A DNA stretch of 64,000 nucleotides from Salipiger sp. H15. GTDB lineage: Bacteria; Pseudomonadota; Alphaproteobacteria; Rhodobacterales; Rhodobacteraceae. The translations under genes were made by a program, and so were the position numbers. Under the pieces are notes generated by a model. It was not told the DNA's origin. It searched no databases and saw only the letters and a list, made by a program, of their open reading frames with translations. The stretch lies in assembly GCF_040409955.1 (NCBI RefSeq), contig NZ_CP123384.1, forward strand, positions 2,551,501 through 2,615,500, given 5' to 3'. Shown one piece after another: positions 34,830 through 44,335 of this stretch. Each line of letters begins with the position of its first letter. Position 1 is the stretch's first letter.

Positions 34830-35339
34830 TCACTCCAGCCCGAAGGCGGCGTGGTAGCGCAGCACGCCCTCGGGCATCTCGGCGCCGAAGGGCAGGGCGA
34901 GAAGCACCTCGGGCGGCACGCCTGCGAGCACCAGCCCGGGCGCCTGGCGGAAGCCGAAATGCCCGTAGAAGGCCGGGTTACCGACCAGCACCACGCCCTT
35001 GCAATGCGCCGCACGAAGCTCGGAGAGGGCGGCGCGCATGAGCGCCGTGCCGATGCCGCCCCGCTGCCGCCCGGGCACGACCGAGATCGGCCCCAGCCCC
35101 TGCCAGCCATGGTGCCCGTCCACCTCGACCGGCGAGACGGCGACATGGCCGACCAGCGCGCCACCTTCCTCGGCCACCAGCGAGACGGTGAGCGCCCCGG
35201 CCGAGCGCAGGTCCTCGACGATCTGCGCCTCGTGGCCGCTGGCATGTTCGGCGCTGTCGAAGGCGCTCGTGGTCAGGGCCGAGATCGCCGCGGCCTCCTC
35301 CGGTCCCTCGGTCCTGATGTGGATGCTGCCGGTCTGCAT
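34830..35339 (-). CDS. GNAT family N-acetyltransferase (YhbS-like)
   Basis: The 169-aa protein has the acetyl-CoA binding motif A as LGPISVVPGRQRGGIGTALMRAALSELR, with strands GALVGHVAVSPVEV before and VLVGNPAFYGHFGFRQAPG after, as in YhbS-type acetyltransferases. The substrate is unknown. ATG 35339 has GAGGAG upstream. It converges on the BCCT gene. Confidence 0.9.
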   Translation of the reverse strand: MQTGSIHIRTEGPEEAAAISALTTSAFDSAEHASGHEAQIVEDLRSAGALTVSLVAEEGGALVGHVAVSPVEVDGHHGWQGLGPISVVPGRQRGGIGTALMRAALSELRAAHCKGVVLVGNPAFYGHFGFRQAPGLVLAGVPPEVLLALPFGAEMPEGVLRYHAAFGLE

Positions 35340-35593
35340 GGTGCTCCTCCTCGCTGCGCCGCTGCGCGCGGTGGCGGTGGTCGGGGCCGCCCGCCAGCCA
35401 CGCATGATGACATGATAGCGCCGCCGGGCAACGGGGCGATGACCCCGGGGCCGCGCGGCGAGGGGACCGGCGCCTCCCCGCCGCCCCCCCCGCGGGGATC
35501 ATGCCATCCCGCGCGCCTTCGGTCACCTCCGCCGCCCCTTGACCCTTCGCGGCGCCGCGGCTTTTCTGCGCGCAAACCCCAATGGAGCGTTTC

Positions 35594-36793
35594 ATGCTGG
35601 ATATCGAGTTCACCCGCGGCCTTTTCCCGGCCTTCTCCGAGCCGTCGCTGCAGGGGCTGGCCTTCTTCGAGAATGCCGGCGGGTCCTACACCTGCGGGCC
35701 GGTGATCGACCGGCTGACGCGCTTCTACCACGCGCGCAAGATGCAGCCCTACGGCCCCTATGCTCCCGCGCGGGACGGCGGCGCCGAGATGGACGAGGCG
35801 CGGGTCCGCATGGCCGCGCTGCTGGGGGTCGAGACCGAGGAACTGAGCTTCGGCCCCTCGACCAGCGCCAACACCTTCGTGCTGGCCAATGCCTTCCGCC
35901 GGTTCCTGAAGCCGGGCGAGGCCATCATCGTCACCAACCAGGACCACGAGGCCAACTCGGGCCCCTGGCGGCGGCTGGCCGAGGAGGGGATCGAGGTCCG
36001 CGAATGGCGCATGGACCCCGAGACCGGCCACCTCGACCCGGCCGCGCTCGCCGACCTGCTGGACGAGAAGGTGCGGCTGGTCTGCTTCCCGCATTGCTCG
36101 AACGTGGTGGGCGAGATCAACCCGGTCGCCGAGATCTGCGCCATGGTCCACGCCGCCGGCGCCTTTGCCTGCGTCGACGGCGTCAGCTACGCGCCGCACG
36201 GCTTCCCCGACGTGGGCGCGCTCGGCGCAGACATCTACCTCTTCTCGGCCTACAAGACCTACGGGCCCCATCAGGGCCTGATGGTGATCCGCCGCGCGCT
36301 CGGCGAGCTGCTGCCGAACCAGGGCCACTATTTCAACGGCGGCACGCTCTACAAGCGCTTCACCCCGGCGGGCCCGGACCATGCGCAGGTCGCGGCCTGT
36401 GCCGGGATGGCCGACTACGTCGACGCGCAGGCGGCGCACCACGGCACCGACGCGCGCGGGGTGGCGGCGCTGATGCGGGCACAGGAGGTGGCGCTGACCA
36501 AGCCGCTGCTCGACTACCTCGCCGGGCGCAACTCGGTGCGCCTGCTGGGCACGACCGACGCCGAGCGCCGCGCGCCGACCATCGCCGTCGAGCACGCGAA
36601 ACCCGGCCTCGCGCTGGCCGAGGCGCTGGCGGAGCATGGCATCATGGCGGGCGGCGGCGATTTCTATGCGGTGCGCGCGCTGCAGGCGCAGGGGGTGGAA
36701 CCCGACAAGGGCGTGCTGCGGCTCTCCTTCACCCATTACACCACCGAGGCCGAGGTGACGAAGCTTCTGGAGGCGCTCGACGCGGTGCTCTGA
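35594..36793 (+). CDS. Aminotransferase class V (cysteine desulfurase-like)
   Basis: A PLP enzyme of 399 aa. The Schiff-base Lys lies in YLFSAYKTYGPHQG; FGPSTSANTFVLANAF and TNQDHEANSGPWRRLA form cofactor contacts; the C-terminus has VLRLSFTHYTTEAEV. The SufS-type active-site Cys loop is not obvious, so desulfurase activity is uncertain. A GGAG lies 6 nt before ATG 35594; ATG 35582, four codons earlier, has no ribosome site. A copy of the dispersed repeat follows the gene. Confidence 0.88.
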   Translation: MLDIEFTRGLFPAFSEPSLQGLAFFENAGGSYTCGPVIDRLTRFYHARKMQPYGPYAPARDGGAEMDEARVRMAALLGVETEELSFGPSTSANTFVLANAFRRFLKPGEAIIVTNQDHEANSGPWRRLAEEGIEVREWRMDPETGHLDPAALADLLDEKVRLVCFPHCSNVVGEINPVAEICAMVHAAGAFACVDGVSYAPHGFPDVGALGADIYLFSAYKTYGPHQGLMVIRRALGELLPNQGHYFNGGTLYKRFTPAGPDHAQVAACAGMADYVDAQAAHHGTDARGVAALMRAQEVALTKPLLDYLAGRNSVRLLGTTDAERRAPTIAVEHAKPGLALAEALAEHGIMAGGGDFYAVRALQAQGVEPDKGVLRLSFTHYTTEAEVTKLLEALDAVL

Positions 36794-36821
36794 GCGCGGC
36801 GCCTCCGGCAGCGCCGGATCT

Positions 36822-36844
36822 GCGTATTTGGAAAGAGAAGAAGG
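36822..36844 (+). repeat. Dispersed 23-bp repeat, copy B
   Basis: Identical to copies at 19096-19118 (reverse) and 44385-44407. It lies 28 bp past the aminotransferase stop and upstream of the photolyase gene. Confidence 0.9.
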
Positions 36845-36936
36845 GGCAGGGCGCGGCCTTGCCCCCGGCGGGCGGCGCGGGGGCTTGACCTCGCGCCGTT
36901 GCGGGACAGTTCTGCGTCAATCAAGGAGGTGCCCGC

Positions 36937-38358
36937 ATGGCCGATGTTTCCCCGACGATCGTCTGGTTCCGGCGCGACCTGCGCCTGTCGGACCATGCCG
37001 CGCTGGCGGCGGCGGTGGCGCGCGGCGGGGCGGTGATCCCGGTCTTCCTGAGCGACCACACGGTCGACGCGCTCGGGGCGGCACCGAAATGGCGGCTGGA
37101 GCGGGGGCTGGCGGCGCTCATGGCGGCGCTGGAGGAGAAAGGCACGCGGCTGGTGCTGCGCGCGGGCCCGGCGCGCGAGGTGATCCCCGAACTGGTGCGC
37201 GAGACCGGGGCGGGCGCGGTCTTCTGGCAGCGCGCCTATGACCCGGCATCGGTCGAGCGCGACACGGACGTCAAGGCGCGGCTGAAGGACGACGGCATCG
37301 AGGCGCGGAGCTTCGAGGGGCACCTGCTGTTCGAGCCCTGGACGGTGGCGACGAAGCAGGGCGGTTATTACAAGGTCTACAGCCCTTTCTGGCGCGAGGT
37401 GAAGCACCGCGAGGTGCCCGCGCCGGTCGCGGCGCCCTCGCAGCTGGCCGCGCCCGCGCGCTGGCCCGAGAGCGCGGCGCTGGAGGACTGGCAGCTTGGC
37501 GCCGCGATGAACCGGGGCGGCGCGGTGCTGGAGCACTACGTCTCGGCGGGCGAGGCGGCGGCGCTGGCGCGGCTCGGCACCTTCATGCGCGACGGCGTCG
37601 CGGAGTACGGCGAGACCCGTGACCGGCTCGACATGGAGGGCACCTCGCGCCTGTCGGGATACCTCAGCCTTGGCGAGATCAGCCCGGCGCGCTGCTGGCA
37701 CGCGGGGCTGCGGGCAGAGGCCGAGGGCAAGGCGGGCGCGGGAAAGTTCCTGTCGGAACTGGCGTGGCGCGAGTTCGCCTACCACCTGATGTGGCACACG
37801 CCGCATATCCTCGAGGAGAACTGGCGCGAGGACTGGCGGGCCTTTCCCTGGAAGGAGGACCGGCGGCTGCGCGAGGTGCGGCTCTGGGAACAGGCGCGCA
37901 CCGGCATGGAGGTGGTCGATGCGGCGCTGCGCGAGATGTATGTCACCGGCTACATGCACAACCGCGCGCGGATGATCGTGGCAAGCTACCTGACCAAGCA
38001 CCTTTTGGTGCACTGGCGCATCGGACAGGCGTGGTTCGACGACTGCCTAATCGACTGGGACCCGGCGGCGAACGCCATGGGCTGGCAATGGGTGGCGGGC
38101 TGCGGGCCGGACGCCGCGCCCTATTTCCGCGTCTTCAACCCCGAGACCCAGGCCGAGAAGTTCGACCCCAAGGGCGCCTACCGCCGCCGGTGGATCGCCG
38201 AGGGCCAGGCAGAGCCGCCGCGGACCGCGCGCGACTATTTCGAGGCGGTGCCGCGCAGCTGGGGGCTCGACCCCGCGGCGGATTACCCCGAGCCGGTGGT
38301 CTCGGCCCGGGACGGGCGCGAGGCGGCGCTGGCGGCCTACGAGGCGCGCGACTTCTGA
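36937..38358 (+). CDS. phr: Deoxyribodipyrimidine photolyase
   Basis: A 473-aa class I CPD photolyase that repairs UV dimers with blue light. The N-terminal antenna domain opens with IVWFRRDLRLSDHAALAAA; the FAD domain has GEISPARCWHAG, LSELAWREFAYHL, the signature RTGMEVVDAALREMYVTGYMHNRARM and QWVAGCGPDAAPYFRVFNP. It binds FAD plus a second chromophore. AAGGAGG precedes the ATG. Confidence 0.96.
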   Translation: MADVSPTIVWFRRDLRLSDHAALAAAVARGGAVIPVFLSDHTVDALGAAPKWRLERGLAALMAALEEKGTRLVLRAGPAREVIPELVRETGAGAVFWQRAYDPASVERDTDVKARLKDDGIEARSFEGHLLFEPWTVATKQGGYYKVYSPFWREVKHREVPAPVAAPSQLAAPARWPESAALEDWQLGAAMNRGGAVLEHYVSAGEAAALARLGTFMRDGVAEYGETRDRLDMEGTSRLSGYLSLGEISPARCWHAGLRAEAEGKAGAGKFLSELAWREFAYHLMWHTPHILEENWREDWRAFPWKEDRRLREVRLWEQARTGMEVVDAALREMYVTGYMHNRARMIVASYLTKHLLVHWRIGQAWFDDCLIDWDPAANAMGWQWVAGCGPDAAPYFRVFNPETQAEKFDPKGAYRRRWIAEGQAEPPRTARDYFEAVPRSWGLDPAADYPEPVVSARDGREAALAAYEARDF

Positions 38359-38503
38359 CCCCCGGGGCCCGGAACCGGGGGCCGGAAAAATGCAACAGCC
38401 GGATGACGTCGCGGACGCTCGGGCGGTCTGCGGCTTGCATCGGCGCGGGCTGCGGCGGTAGCCTCTGCACGGTATTTGACTATTGTTTTCGGGGAGGTTT
38501 TGC

Positions 38504-38947
38504 ATGACCACCGCTTCGCGCCTCGTGGCTGCCCTCTGTCTTGCCGGCCTGGCTCTGATCGCGTCCCGCTACATCATGACCGCGCTGATGCCGGCGAGCA
38601 CGGTCTTCGGCTATTTCCTCTGGGTCAACGTCGCGCTCGGCTTCGTCATCGGCTGGAAGTCGCTCGGCATCCGCGTCGGCCGGGGCATGGCGAACGGCAT
38701 CTCCGCCGGGATCACCGCCACGGTGCTGCTGGTGTTCTGGGGAATTGCCGCGCAGGCGATCAACGAGATGCTTCGGCTGGCGATGCGCCACCGGTACGAC
38801 GGGCCGATGGAGGCCGTGGTCGGGATCTTCGAACTCTTCCTTGATTTCGCGGGCCACCTGTTGGACGGAGGGTTCGTCGGCCTGATGGCGCTGGGGGCGG
38901 TGCTCTCCGGCGCGCTTGCGGAGCTGGCAGCGCGAAGCTGGAGATGA
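38504..38947 (+). CDS. trgA: Tellurite resistance membrane protein TrgA
   Basis: A 147-aa inner-membrane protein with four predicted helices (for example LVAALCLAGLALIASRYIM, STVFGYFLWVNVALGFVIGW, VLLVFWGIAAQAI and VGLMALGAVLSGAL). Order and context (trgA, trgB, cysK) match the tellurite resistance locus of Rhodobacter sphaeroides; the assignment rests on this as well as on sequence character. Mechanism is unknown. ATG 38504 has GGGGAGG upstream. trgB starts 5 bp after its stop. Confidence 0.85.
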   Translation: MTTASRLVAALCLAGLALIASRYIMTALMPASTVFGYFLWVNVALGFVIGWKSLGIRVGRGMANGISAGITATVLLVFWGIAAQAINEMLRLAMRHRYDGPMEAVVGIFELFLDFAGHLLDGGFVGLMALGAVLSGALAELAARSWR

Positions 38948-38952
38948 GCTGA

Positions 38953-40062
38953 ATGAAGATTTTCCTGTCCGGCATGCTGGCGCATCCCGGGCTGCTGGCG
39001 ATCGTCCTCGATCGCCCGGCCGAGCTGGCGCCCGCGGTCCTGCCGGACCATGCGGTGCGTGCCCCCGTGGGCGGCGCCGACCTGCTGACCGCGCTCTGCG
39101 CCGCGCCGGGTGAGGAGGCGCCCGGCGGCGTCCTGCGGGACGCGGGCGAGGCGGATCTCGAGCGGCTCTGCTACTTCACCGGCTGGCAGGAGCAGGAGTT
39201 CTCGGGTCTCGCGCTGACGGGTGAGGACGGCCCCGTGCTGGCGCGCATCGACCCGGCCTGCGCCGGCGGGTTCTGGGACGGCGCCGCCTGGGAGGCCGAG
39301 GGCGCGGCGCTCGGCTGCGAGATCGCGCGGGAGATCATGCGCGGCCACGGACGGCGCCCGGCCGCGATGGTGCGCAGCATCCGGCCCTACCTTGCCGCGC
39401 GGGCCTGGGCGCGGGCGCTCGCCGACCGCGAGACCCCCTGCACGCTGCGCTCGGACCGCACGCGCGAGGGCGCGGTGCGGATCCTGTCGGACCGCTCGGC
39501 GCATGACGGGTTCTTTCGCATGCGCGCCTTCAGCCTGCAGCACGAGCGGTTCGACGGCACGATGTCCGAGGTGGTGCAGCGCGAGGGCTTCGTCGCCTAT
39601 GACGCGGCGCTGGTGCTGCCTTACGATCCGGCGCGCGACCTCGTGCTGCTGATCGAGCAGATGCGCTACGGCCCGATCCTGCGCGAGGACCGCCACCCCT
39701 GGGTGCTGGAGCCCGTTGCCGGGCTGGTCGATGCCGGCGAGAGCCCCGAGGACTGCGCGCGGCGCGAGGCGGTCGAGGAGGCCGGGCTGCAGCTCGGCGC
39801 GCTCGAGCCGATGGTGCGGGTCTATGCCTCGCCCGGCTACACCAGCGAGTTCTTCCACTGTTTCCTCGGCCTGTGCGACCTTGGCGGCCACGAGGGCGGC
39901 ATCGCCGGTCTCGACAGCGAGCACGAGGACATCCGCAGCCACGTCCTGCCCTTCGATCACGCGATGGAACTGGTGGAGAGCGGCGAGATCAACGCCGGGC
40001 CGCTGGCGATGATGCTCCTGTGGCTGGCACGCGCGCGTGAGAGGCTCCGTTCGGCGGCTTGA
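38953..40062 (+). CDS. trgB: TrgB: N-terminal gamma-glutamylcyclotransferase-like domain fused to NUDIX hydrolase
   Basis: The 369-aa protein opens with IFLSGMLAHPGLLAIVL and GGVLRDAGEADLERLCYFTGWQEQE, like AIG2/GGCT folds. The C-terminal half is a NUDIX domain with the box GLVDAGESPEDCARREAVEEAG (about residues 256-277) and all expected Glu residues. ADP-sugar or other nucleoside-diphosphate substrates are likely from FSLQHERFDGTMSEVVQREGF. The second gene of the trgAB operon. Confidence 0.9.
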   Translation: MKIFLSGMLAHPGLLAIVLDRPAELAPAVLPDHAVRAPVGGADLLTALCAAPGEEAPGGVLRDAGEADLERLCYFTGWQEQEFSGLALTGEDGPVLARIDPACAGGFWDGAAWEAEGAALGCEIAREIMRGHGRRPAAMVRSIRPYLAARAWARALADRETPCTLRSDRTREGAVRILSDRSAHDGFFRMRAFSLQHERFDGTMSEVVQREGFVAYDAALVLPYDPARDLVLLIEQMRYGPILREDRHPWVLEPVAGLVDAGESPEDCARREAVEEAGLQLGALEPMVRVYASPGYTSEFFHCFLGLCDLGGHEGGIAGLDSEHEDIRSHVLPFDHAMELVESGEINAGPLAMMLLWLARARERLRSAA

Positions 40063-40121
40063 GGTCACCCGGCGTCTGCCCTACACCTGTCCACCAGCGA
40101 ATTGACGAAGTGGAGAGACCC

Positions 40122-41156
40122 ATGCGCGTGGCACAGGATCTGGCGCAGGCCGTCGGACATACCCCGATGATCCGTCTGAGGAAGGCCAGCGAGATCACGG
40201 GATGCGAAATCCTCGCCAAGGCCGAGTTCATGAACCCGGGCCAGTCGGTGAAGGACCGCGCGGCGCTGTACATCATCAAGGACGCGATGGAGAAGGGCCT
40301 GCTCGAGCCGGGCGGCACCATCGTCGAGGGCACCGCGGGCAACACCGGGATCGGCCTCGCGCTGGTCGGGGCCTCGATGGGCTTCCGCACGGTCATCGTG
40401 ATTCCCGAGACCCAGAGCCAGGAGAAGAAGGACATGATCCGCCTGGCCGGTGCCGAACTGGTGCAGGTCCCCGCGGCGCCCTACCGCAACCCCAACAACT
40501 ACGTGCGCTACTCGGGCCGCCTGGCCGAGGAGCTGGCGAAGACCGAGACGCACGGCGCGATCTGGGCCAACCAGTTCGACAACGTCGCCAACCGCCTGGC
40601 GCATCTCGAGACCACCGGCCCCGAGATCTGGGACCAGACCGGCGGCAAGGTCGACGGCTTCATCTGCGCCGTGGGTTCGGGCGGCACGCTGGCGGGCACC
40701 GCCATGGCGCTGCAGCCCAAGGGCGTGAAGATCGGCCTCGCCGACCCGATGGGCGCGGCGCTCTACAGCTACTACACCACCGGCGAGCTGAAGGCCGAGG
40801 GCGACTCGATCACCGAGGGCATCGGCCAGGGCCGGATCACCGCGAACCTCGAGGGCTTCACCCCCGATTTCGCCTACCAGATTCCCGACGCCGAGGCGCT
40901 GCCGGTGGTCTTTGACCTGCTCTCCGAGGAAGGTCTCTGCGTCGGCGGCTCGTCGGGCATCAACGTCGCGGGCGCGATCCGCATGGCCCGCGAGATGGGC
41001 CCGGGTCACACCATCGTCACCGTGCTCTGCGACTATGGCACGCGCTACCAGTCCAAGCTCTTCAACCCGGGCTTCCTGCGCTCGCGCGATCTGCCGGTGC
41101 CGGGCTGGCTCGACCGCTCGCCCGCCTCGATCCCCGGCGTGTTCGAGGACGTATGA
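40122..41156 (+). CDS. cysK: Cysteine synthase A (O-acetylserine sulfhydrylase)
   Basis: It makes cysteine from O-acetylserine and sulfide using PLP. Lys44 in NPGQSVKDRAA holds the cofactor. The Asn loop reads EGTAGNTGIGLA, a variant of the usual PTSGNTG loop shared by a subgroup of longer CysK proteins; length (344 aa) and the C-terminal CDYGTRYQSKLFNPGF segment fit that subgroup. ATG 40122 has TGGAGAG upstream. It follows trgB and overlaps the next gene by 4 bp. Cysteine supply is linked to tellurite resistance in R. sphaeroides. Confidence 0.94.
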   Translation: MRVAQDLAQAVGHTPMIRLRKASEITGCEILAKAEFMNPGQSVKDRAALYIIKDAMEKGLLEPGGTIVEGTAGNTGIGLALVGASMGFRTVIVIPETQSQEKKDMIRLAGAELVQVPAAPYRNPNNYVRYSGRLAEELAKTETHGAIWANQFDNVANRLAHLETTGPEIWDQTGGKVDGFICAVGSGGTLAGTAMALQPKGVKIGLADPMGAALYSYYTTGELKAEGDSITEGIGQGRITANLEGFTPDFAYQIPDAEALPVVFDLLSEEGLCVGGSSGINVAGAIRMAREMGPGHTIVTVLCDYGTRYQSKLFNPGFLRSRDLPVPGWLDRSPASIPGVFEDV

Positions 41157-43570
41157 TTGCCCTGATCCGGCACCTCCTTGCCGCCGTCGCGGTGACCCTG
41201 CTCTGTGCGACCCTCGCGGTCGCGCAGACGCAGGACATCGACTATGACTCCTGGTCCAAGCTGGCCGGGCAGGCCGAAGGGCTGCTCGACGCCGAGGACG
41301 TGACCGTCAAGCAATACGAGGAGCTGCGCAGCAATGTCGCGGGCTGGCGCGACGGGTTCCTGCGCGCCGAAAGCACCAATGCCTCGCGCATCGAGACCCT
41401 GCAGCAGCAGCTCGACTCGCTTGGTCCCGCGCCCGCCGAGGGCGAGTCCGAGGCGCAGGACATCGCCACCCGCCGCGCCGACCTCAACCGCCAGCTGTCG
41501 GACGCGCAGGCGCCGGTGCGCCGCGCGCAGGAGGCCTATACCCAGGCCAACGGGCTGATCGGCGAGATCGACAAGAAGATCCGCGAAATGCAGACCAGCC
41601 GGCTGCTGACGCTGGGACCATCGCCGCTGAACTACCAGCTCTGGGGGCAGGCGGCCAACGACGTGGTCTCGGCCGGCAACTCGCTGGTGCAGGAGGTGCG
41701 CGACAACATCGCCTCCGAGAGCAAGCGCGCCGCGGCGCGCGAGAACCTGCCGGTGATCGTGCTGCTGGTCGGGCTCGCGGGGCTGCTGCTGCTGCGCGGC
41801 CCGGGCTGGGTGCACCGGATCGAGGAATGGCTGCGCCGCCGCACGCGCCGCGGCACCGGCGTCTGGCGCTTCCTCGCCTCGCTGGGCTCGATCATCGTGC
41901 CGCTTGGCGGGCTTGTCCTGCTGGTGGTGGCGGCGCAGATCTCGGGCCTGCCCGGGACCAACCTCAACGTCGTGCTGATCACCGTGCCGATCTGGGGGCT
42001 GGTGCTGCTCTACATCCGCTGGCTGGCGGGGCAGAGCTTCAACAGCGACGACGACATCGCCACCATGCCGCTGCCGAGCTGGCAGCGCACCGAGGCCTGG
42101 CTCTACTCGTCGGTGCTGGCGATCCTCTTCGTGCTGCGCGGCATGGGCGAGACCCTGTCGGAACTCTTCAAGTTCTCGGACGAGACCGAGGCGGTGCTCG
42201 ACTTCCCGCTGATCGTGCTCTCGGCGCTGATGCTGTTCCGGCTCGGCCACATCCTGTCGGGGCTCAGCCACGCCGAGGCCGAGGACGGCGACGGCACGCT
42301 GCTCGAGGGCTCGACCTTCCGCATGCAGCTGGCGCGGCTGATCGGCCGGCTGGCGATGCTGCTGGCGGTCTTCGGCCCGATCATGTCGGCCGTGGGCTAT
42401 CACCGCGTCGGGCAGGGCATGGTCTTCCCCGCGGTGCAGTCGTTGTCGCTGCTGGCGCTGGTGCTGGTCCTCCAGCGCTTCGTGAAGGACCTCTACGCGC
42501 TGATCACCCGCAAGGATCCCGACGACAGCCTGATCACCGTGCTGGCCGGGCTCGTGCTCATCCTGCTCGCGCTGCCGATGCTGGCGCTGATCTGGGGCGC
42601 GCGGGTCGCCGACATCACCGAGCTCTGGGCGCGCTTCCAGGAGGGCTTCCTGCTCGGCGACGCGCGCATCTCGCCGACAAGCTTCCTGACCATGCTGGCG
42701 GTCTTCGCCATCGGCTACGGCGTCACGCGACTGCTGCAGAGCGGGCTGCGCAGCTCGATCCTGCCGAAGACCAAGCTCGACATCGGCGGGCAGAACGCGG
42801 TGATCTCGGGGCTCGGCTACGCCGGGGTGATGCTGGCGGCGCTGCTGGCGATCACCGCCGCGGGGATCAACCTCACCGCGCTCGGCTACGTGATCTCGGC
42901 GCTCTCGGTCGGGATCGGTTTCGGCCTGCAGAACATCGTGCAGAACTTCGTCTCGGGGATCATCCTGCTGATCGAAAGGCCGATCAGCCAGGGCGACTGG
43001 ATCGAGGTCGGCACCAACCAGGGCATCGTCAAGGACATCTCGGTGCGCGCGACGCGGATCGAGACCTTCGACCGCACCGACGTGATCGTGCCGAACTCGG
43101 ACTTCATCTCGGGCACGGTGACCAACTTCACCCGCGGCAACGTCATCGGCCGGGTCTTCGGCGGCGTCGGCGTGGCCTACGGCTGCGACACGCGCAAGGT
43201 CGAGGACATCCTGCTGCGCATCGTGCGCGAGCATGACATGGTGTTGCTGAACCCCGAGCCCTCGGTGGTCTTCGCGCGCTTCGGTGCGGATTCGCTGGAG
43301 TTCGAGTTCCGCGCCATCGTCCGCGACGTGAACAAGAAGCTGAAGATCCTGTCGGACATCAACCACGAGATCGCCCGGCGCTTCGCCGAGGAAGGCATCG
43401 AGATACCCTTTGCGCAGCGTGACATCTGGCTGCGTAACCCCGAGACGTTGTATCCGCCTCGGGACAGGTCCGGGGAAGCCTCCGCGGATGCAGAGGCCCC
43501 GGCGGACCGGGGTGGGGAGACACCCGGCGACGCGCAGGACAGCCCTGCCGCCGGGCCGGAAAAGAAGTAG
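41153..43570 (+). CDS. MscS-family mechanosensitive channel with DUF3772 domain
   Basis: The 805-aa protein has a Sec signal (1-24), a periplasmic coiled-coil domain of the DUF3772 type (about 30-190, with SRLLTLGPSPLNYQLW), a set of about ten membrane helices, then the MscS pore and beta domain: GIGFGLQNIVQNFVSGIILLIERPISQGDWIEV and RTDVIVPNSDFISGTVTNFTRGN. The tail (last 45 residues) is acidic, Pro/Ala-rich and disordered. It protects against osmotic down-shock. The ATG overlaps the cysK stop (ATGA). Confidence 0.94.
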   Translation: MIALIRHLLAAVAVTLLCATLAVAQTQDIDYDSWSKLAGQAEGLLDAEDVTVKQYEELRSNVAGWRDGFLRAESTNASRIETLQQQLDSLGPAPAEGESEAQDIATRRADLNRQLSDAQAPVRRAQEAYTQANGLIGEIDKKIREMQTSRLLTLGPSPLNYQLWGQAANDVVSAGNSLVQEVRDNIASESKRAAARENLPVIVLLVGLAGLLLLRGPGWVHRIEEWLRRRTRRGTGVWRFLASLGSIIVPLGGLVLLVVAAQISGLPGTNLNVVLITVPIWGLVLLYIRWLAGQSFNSDDDIATMPLPSWQRTEAWLYSSVLAILFVLRGMGETLSELFKFSDETEAVLDFPLIVLSALMLFRLGHILSGLSHAEAEDGDGTLLEGSTFRMQLARLIGRLAMLLAVFGPIMSAVGYHRVGQGMVFPAVQSLSLLALVLVLQRFVKDLYALITRKDPDDSLITVLAGLVLILLALPMLALIWGARVADITELWARFQEGFLLGDARISPTSFLTMLAVFAIGYGVTRLLQSGLRSSILPKTKLDIGGQNAVISGLGYAGVMLAALLAITAAGINLTALGYVISALSVGIGFGLQNIVQNFVSGIILLIERPISQGDWIEVGTNQGIVKDISVRATRIETFDRTDVIVPNSDFISGTVTNFTRGNVIGRVFGGVGVAYGCDTRKVEDILLRIVREHDMVLLNPEPSVVFARFGADSLEFEFRAIVRDVNKKLKILSDINHEIARRFAEEGIEIPFAQRDIWLRNPETLYPPRDRSGEASADAEAPADRGGETPGDAQDSPAAGPEKK

Positions 43571-43579
43571 GAGAACGAG

Positions 43580-44296
43580 TTGACGGTGCGTCTGTTCCTT
43601 GAGGACGCCTATCGCCGCGAGGCGCAGGGCGAGGTTGTCGGTCTGACCGGCGAGGGCGGCATCGTGCTCGATGCCTCGCTCTTCTATGCCACGAGCGGCG
43701 GCCAGCCCGGGGACAGCGGCACGCTGCGCTGGCCGGGCGGCGAGATCGAGATCGCCACGGCGGTGAAGGGCGAGGGCGAGACCATCGTGCTCGTCCCCGC
43801 CGAGCCGAAGCCGCTGCCCTACGTGGGGGCGCGGGTGACGCAGCAGGTCGACTGGGAGCGGCGGCACAGGCACATGCGCGTGCACACCGCGCTGCACCTG
43901 CTGTCGGTGGCCCTGCCGCTGCCGGTGACCGGCGGGCAGATCAGCGCCGGCAAGGGCCGGCTCGATTTCCTGATGCCCGAGCCGCCCGAGGACCGCGAGG
44001 CGCTCGAGGCGATGCTGAACGATTTCGTCGCCCTCGACCTGCCGGTGACCGAGAGCTGGATCACCGAGGCCGAGCTGGCCGCCAACCCCGAGCTGGTCAA
44101 GACGATGAGCGTGCAGCCGCCGCGCGGCGCGGGGCGCATCCGCCTCGTGCGGATCGGCGAGGGCGCGGGCCAGATCGACCTGCAGCCCTGCGGCGGCACG
44201 CACGTGGCGCGCACCGGCGAGATCGGGGAGCTGCGGCTCGGCAAGATCGAGAATAAGGGAAAGCAGAACCGGCGGGTCAACCTGCTGGTCGGCTGA
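43580..44296 (+). CDS. alaX: Alanyl-tRNA editing protein AlaX
   Basis: A free-standing homologue of the AlaRS editing domain (238 aa) that hydrolyses mischarged Ser-tRNA(Ala). Zinc ligands are visible: HTALHLL (HxxxH) and CGGTHVARTGEIG (CxxxH). It lies 9 bp after mscS and starts at TTG 43580 with GGAG 6 nt upstream. SGGQPGDSG is the usual N-terminal motif. Probably co-expressed with cysK-mscS. Confidence 0.93.
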   Translation: MTVRLFLEDAYRREAQGEVVGLTGEGGIVLDASLFYATSGGQPGDSGTLRWPGGEIEIATAVKGEGETIVLVPAEPKPLPYVGARVTQQVDWERRHRHMRVHTALHLLSVALPLPVTGGQISAGKGRLDFLMPEPPEDREALEAMLNDFVALDLPVTESWITEAELAANPELVKTMSVQPPRGAGRIRLVRIGEGAGQIDLQPCGGTHVARTGEIGELRLGKIENKGKQNRRVNLLVG

Positions 44297-44335
44297 GGCC
44301 GCGCCTCGGCACCCCGCGCGGCGCGGGTCGAGAGG

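Noticed and set aside
41045..44203. Long minus-strand frame opposite cysK-mscS-alaX
   Set aside because: Shadow frame spanning three separate real genes, no motif.
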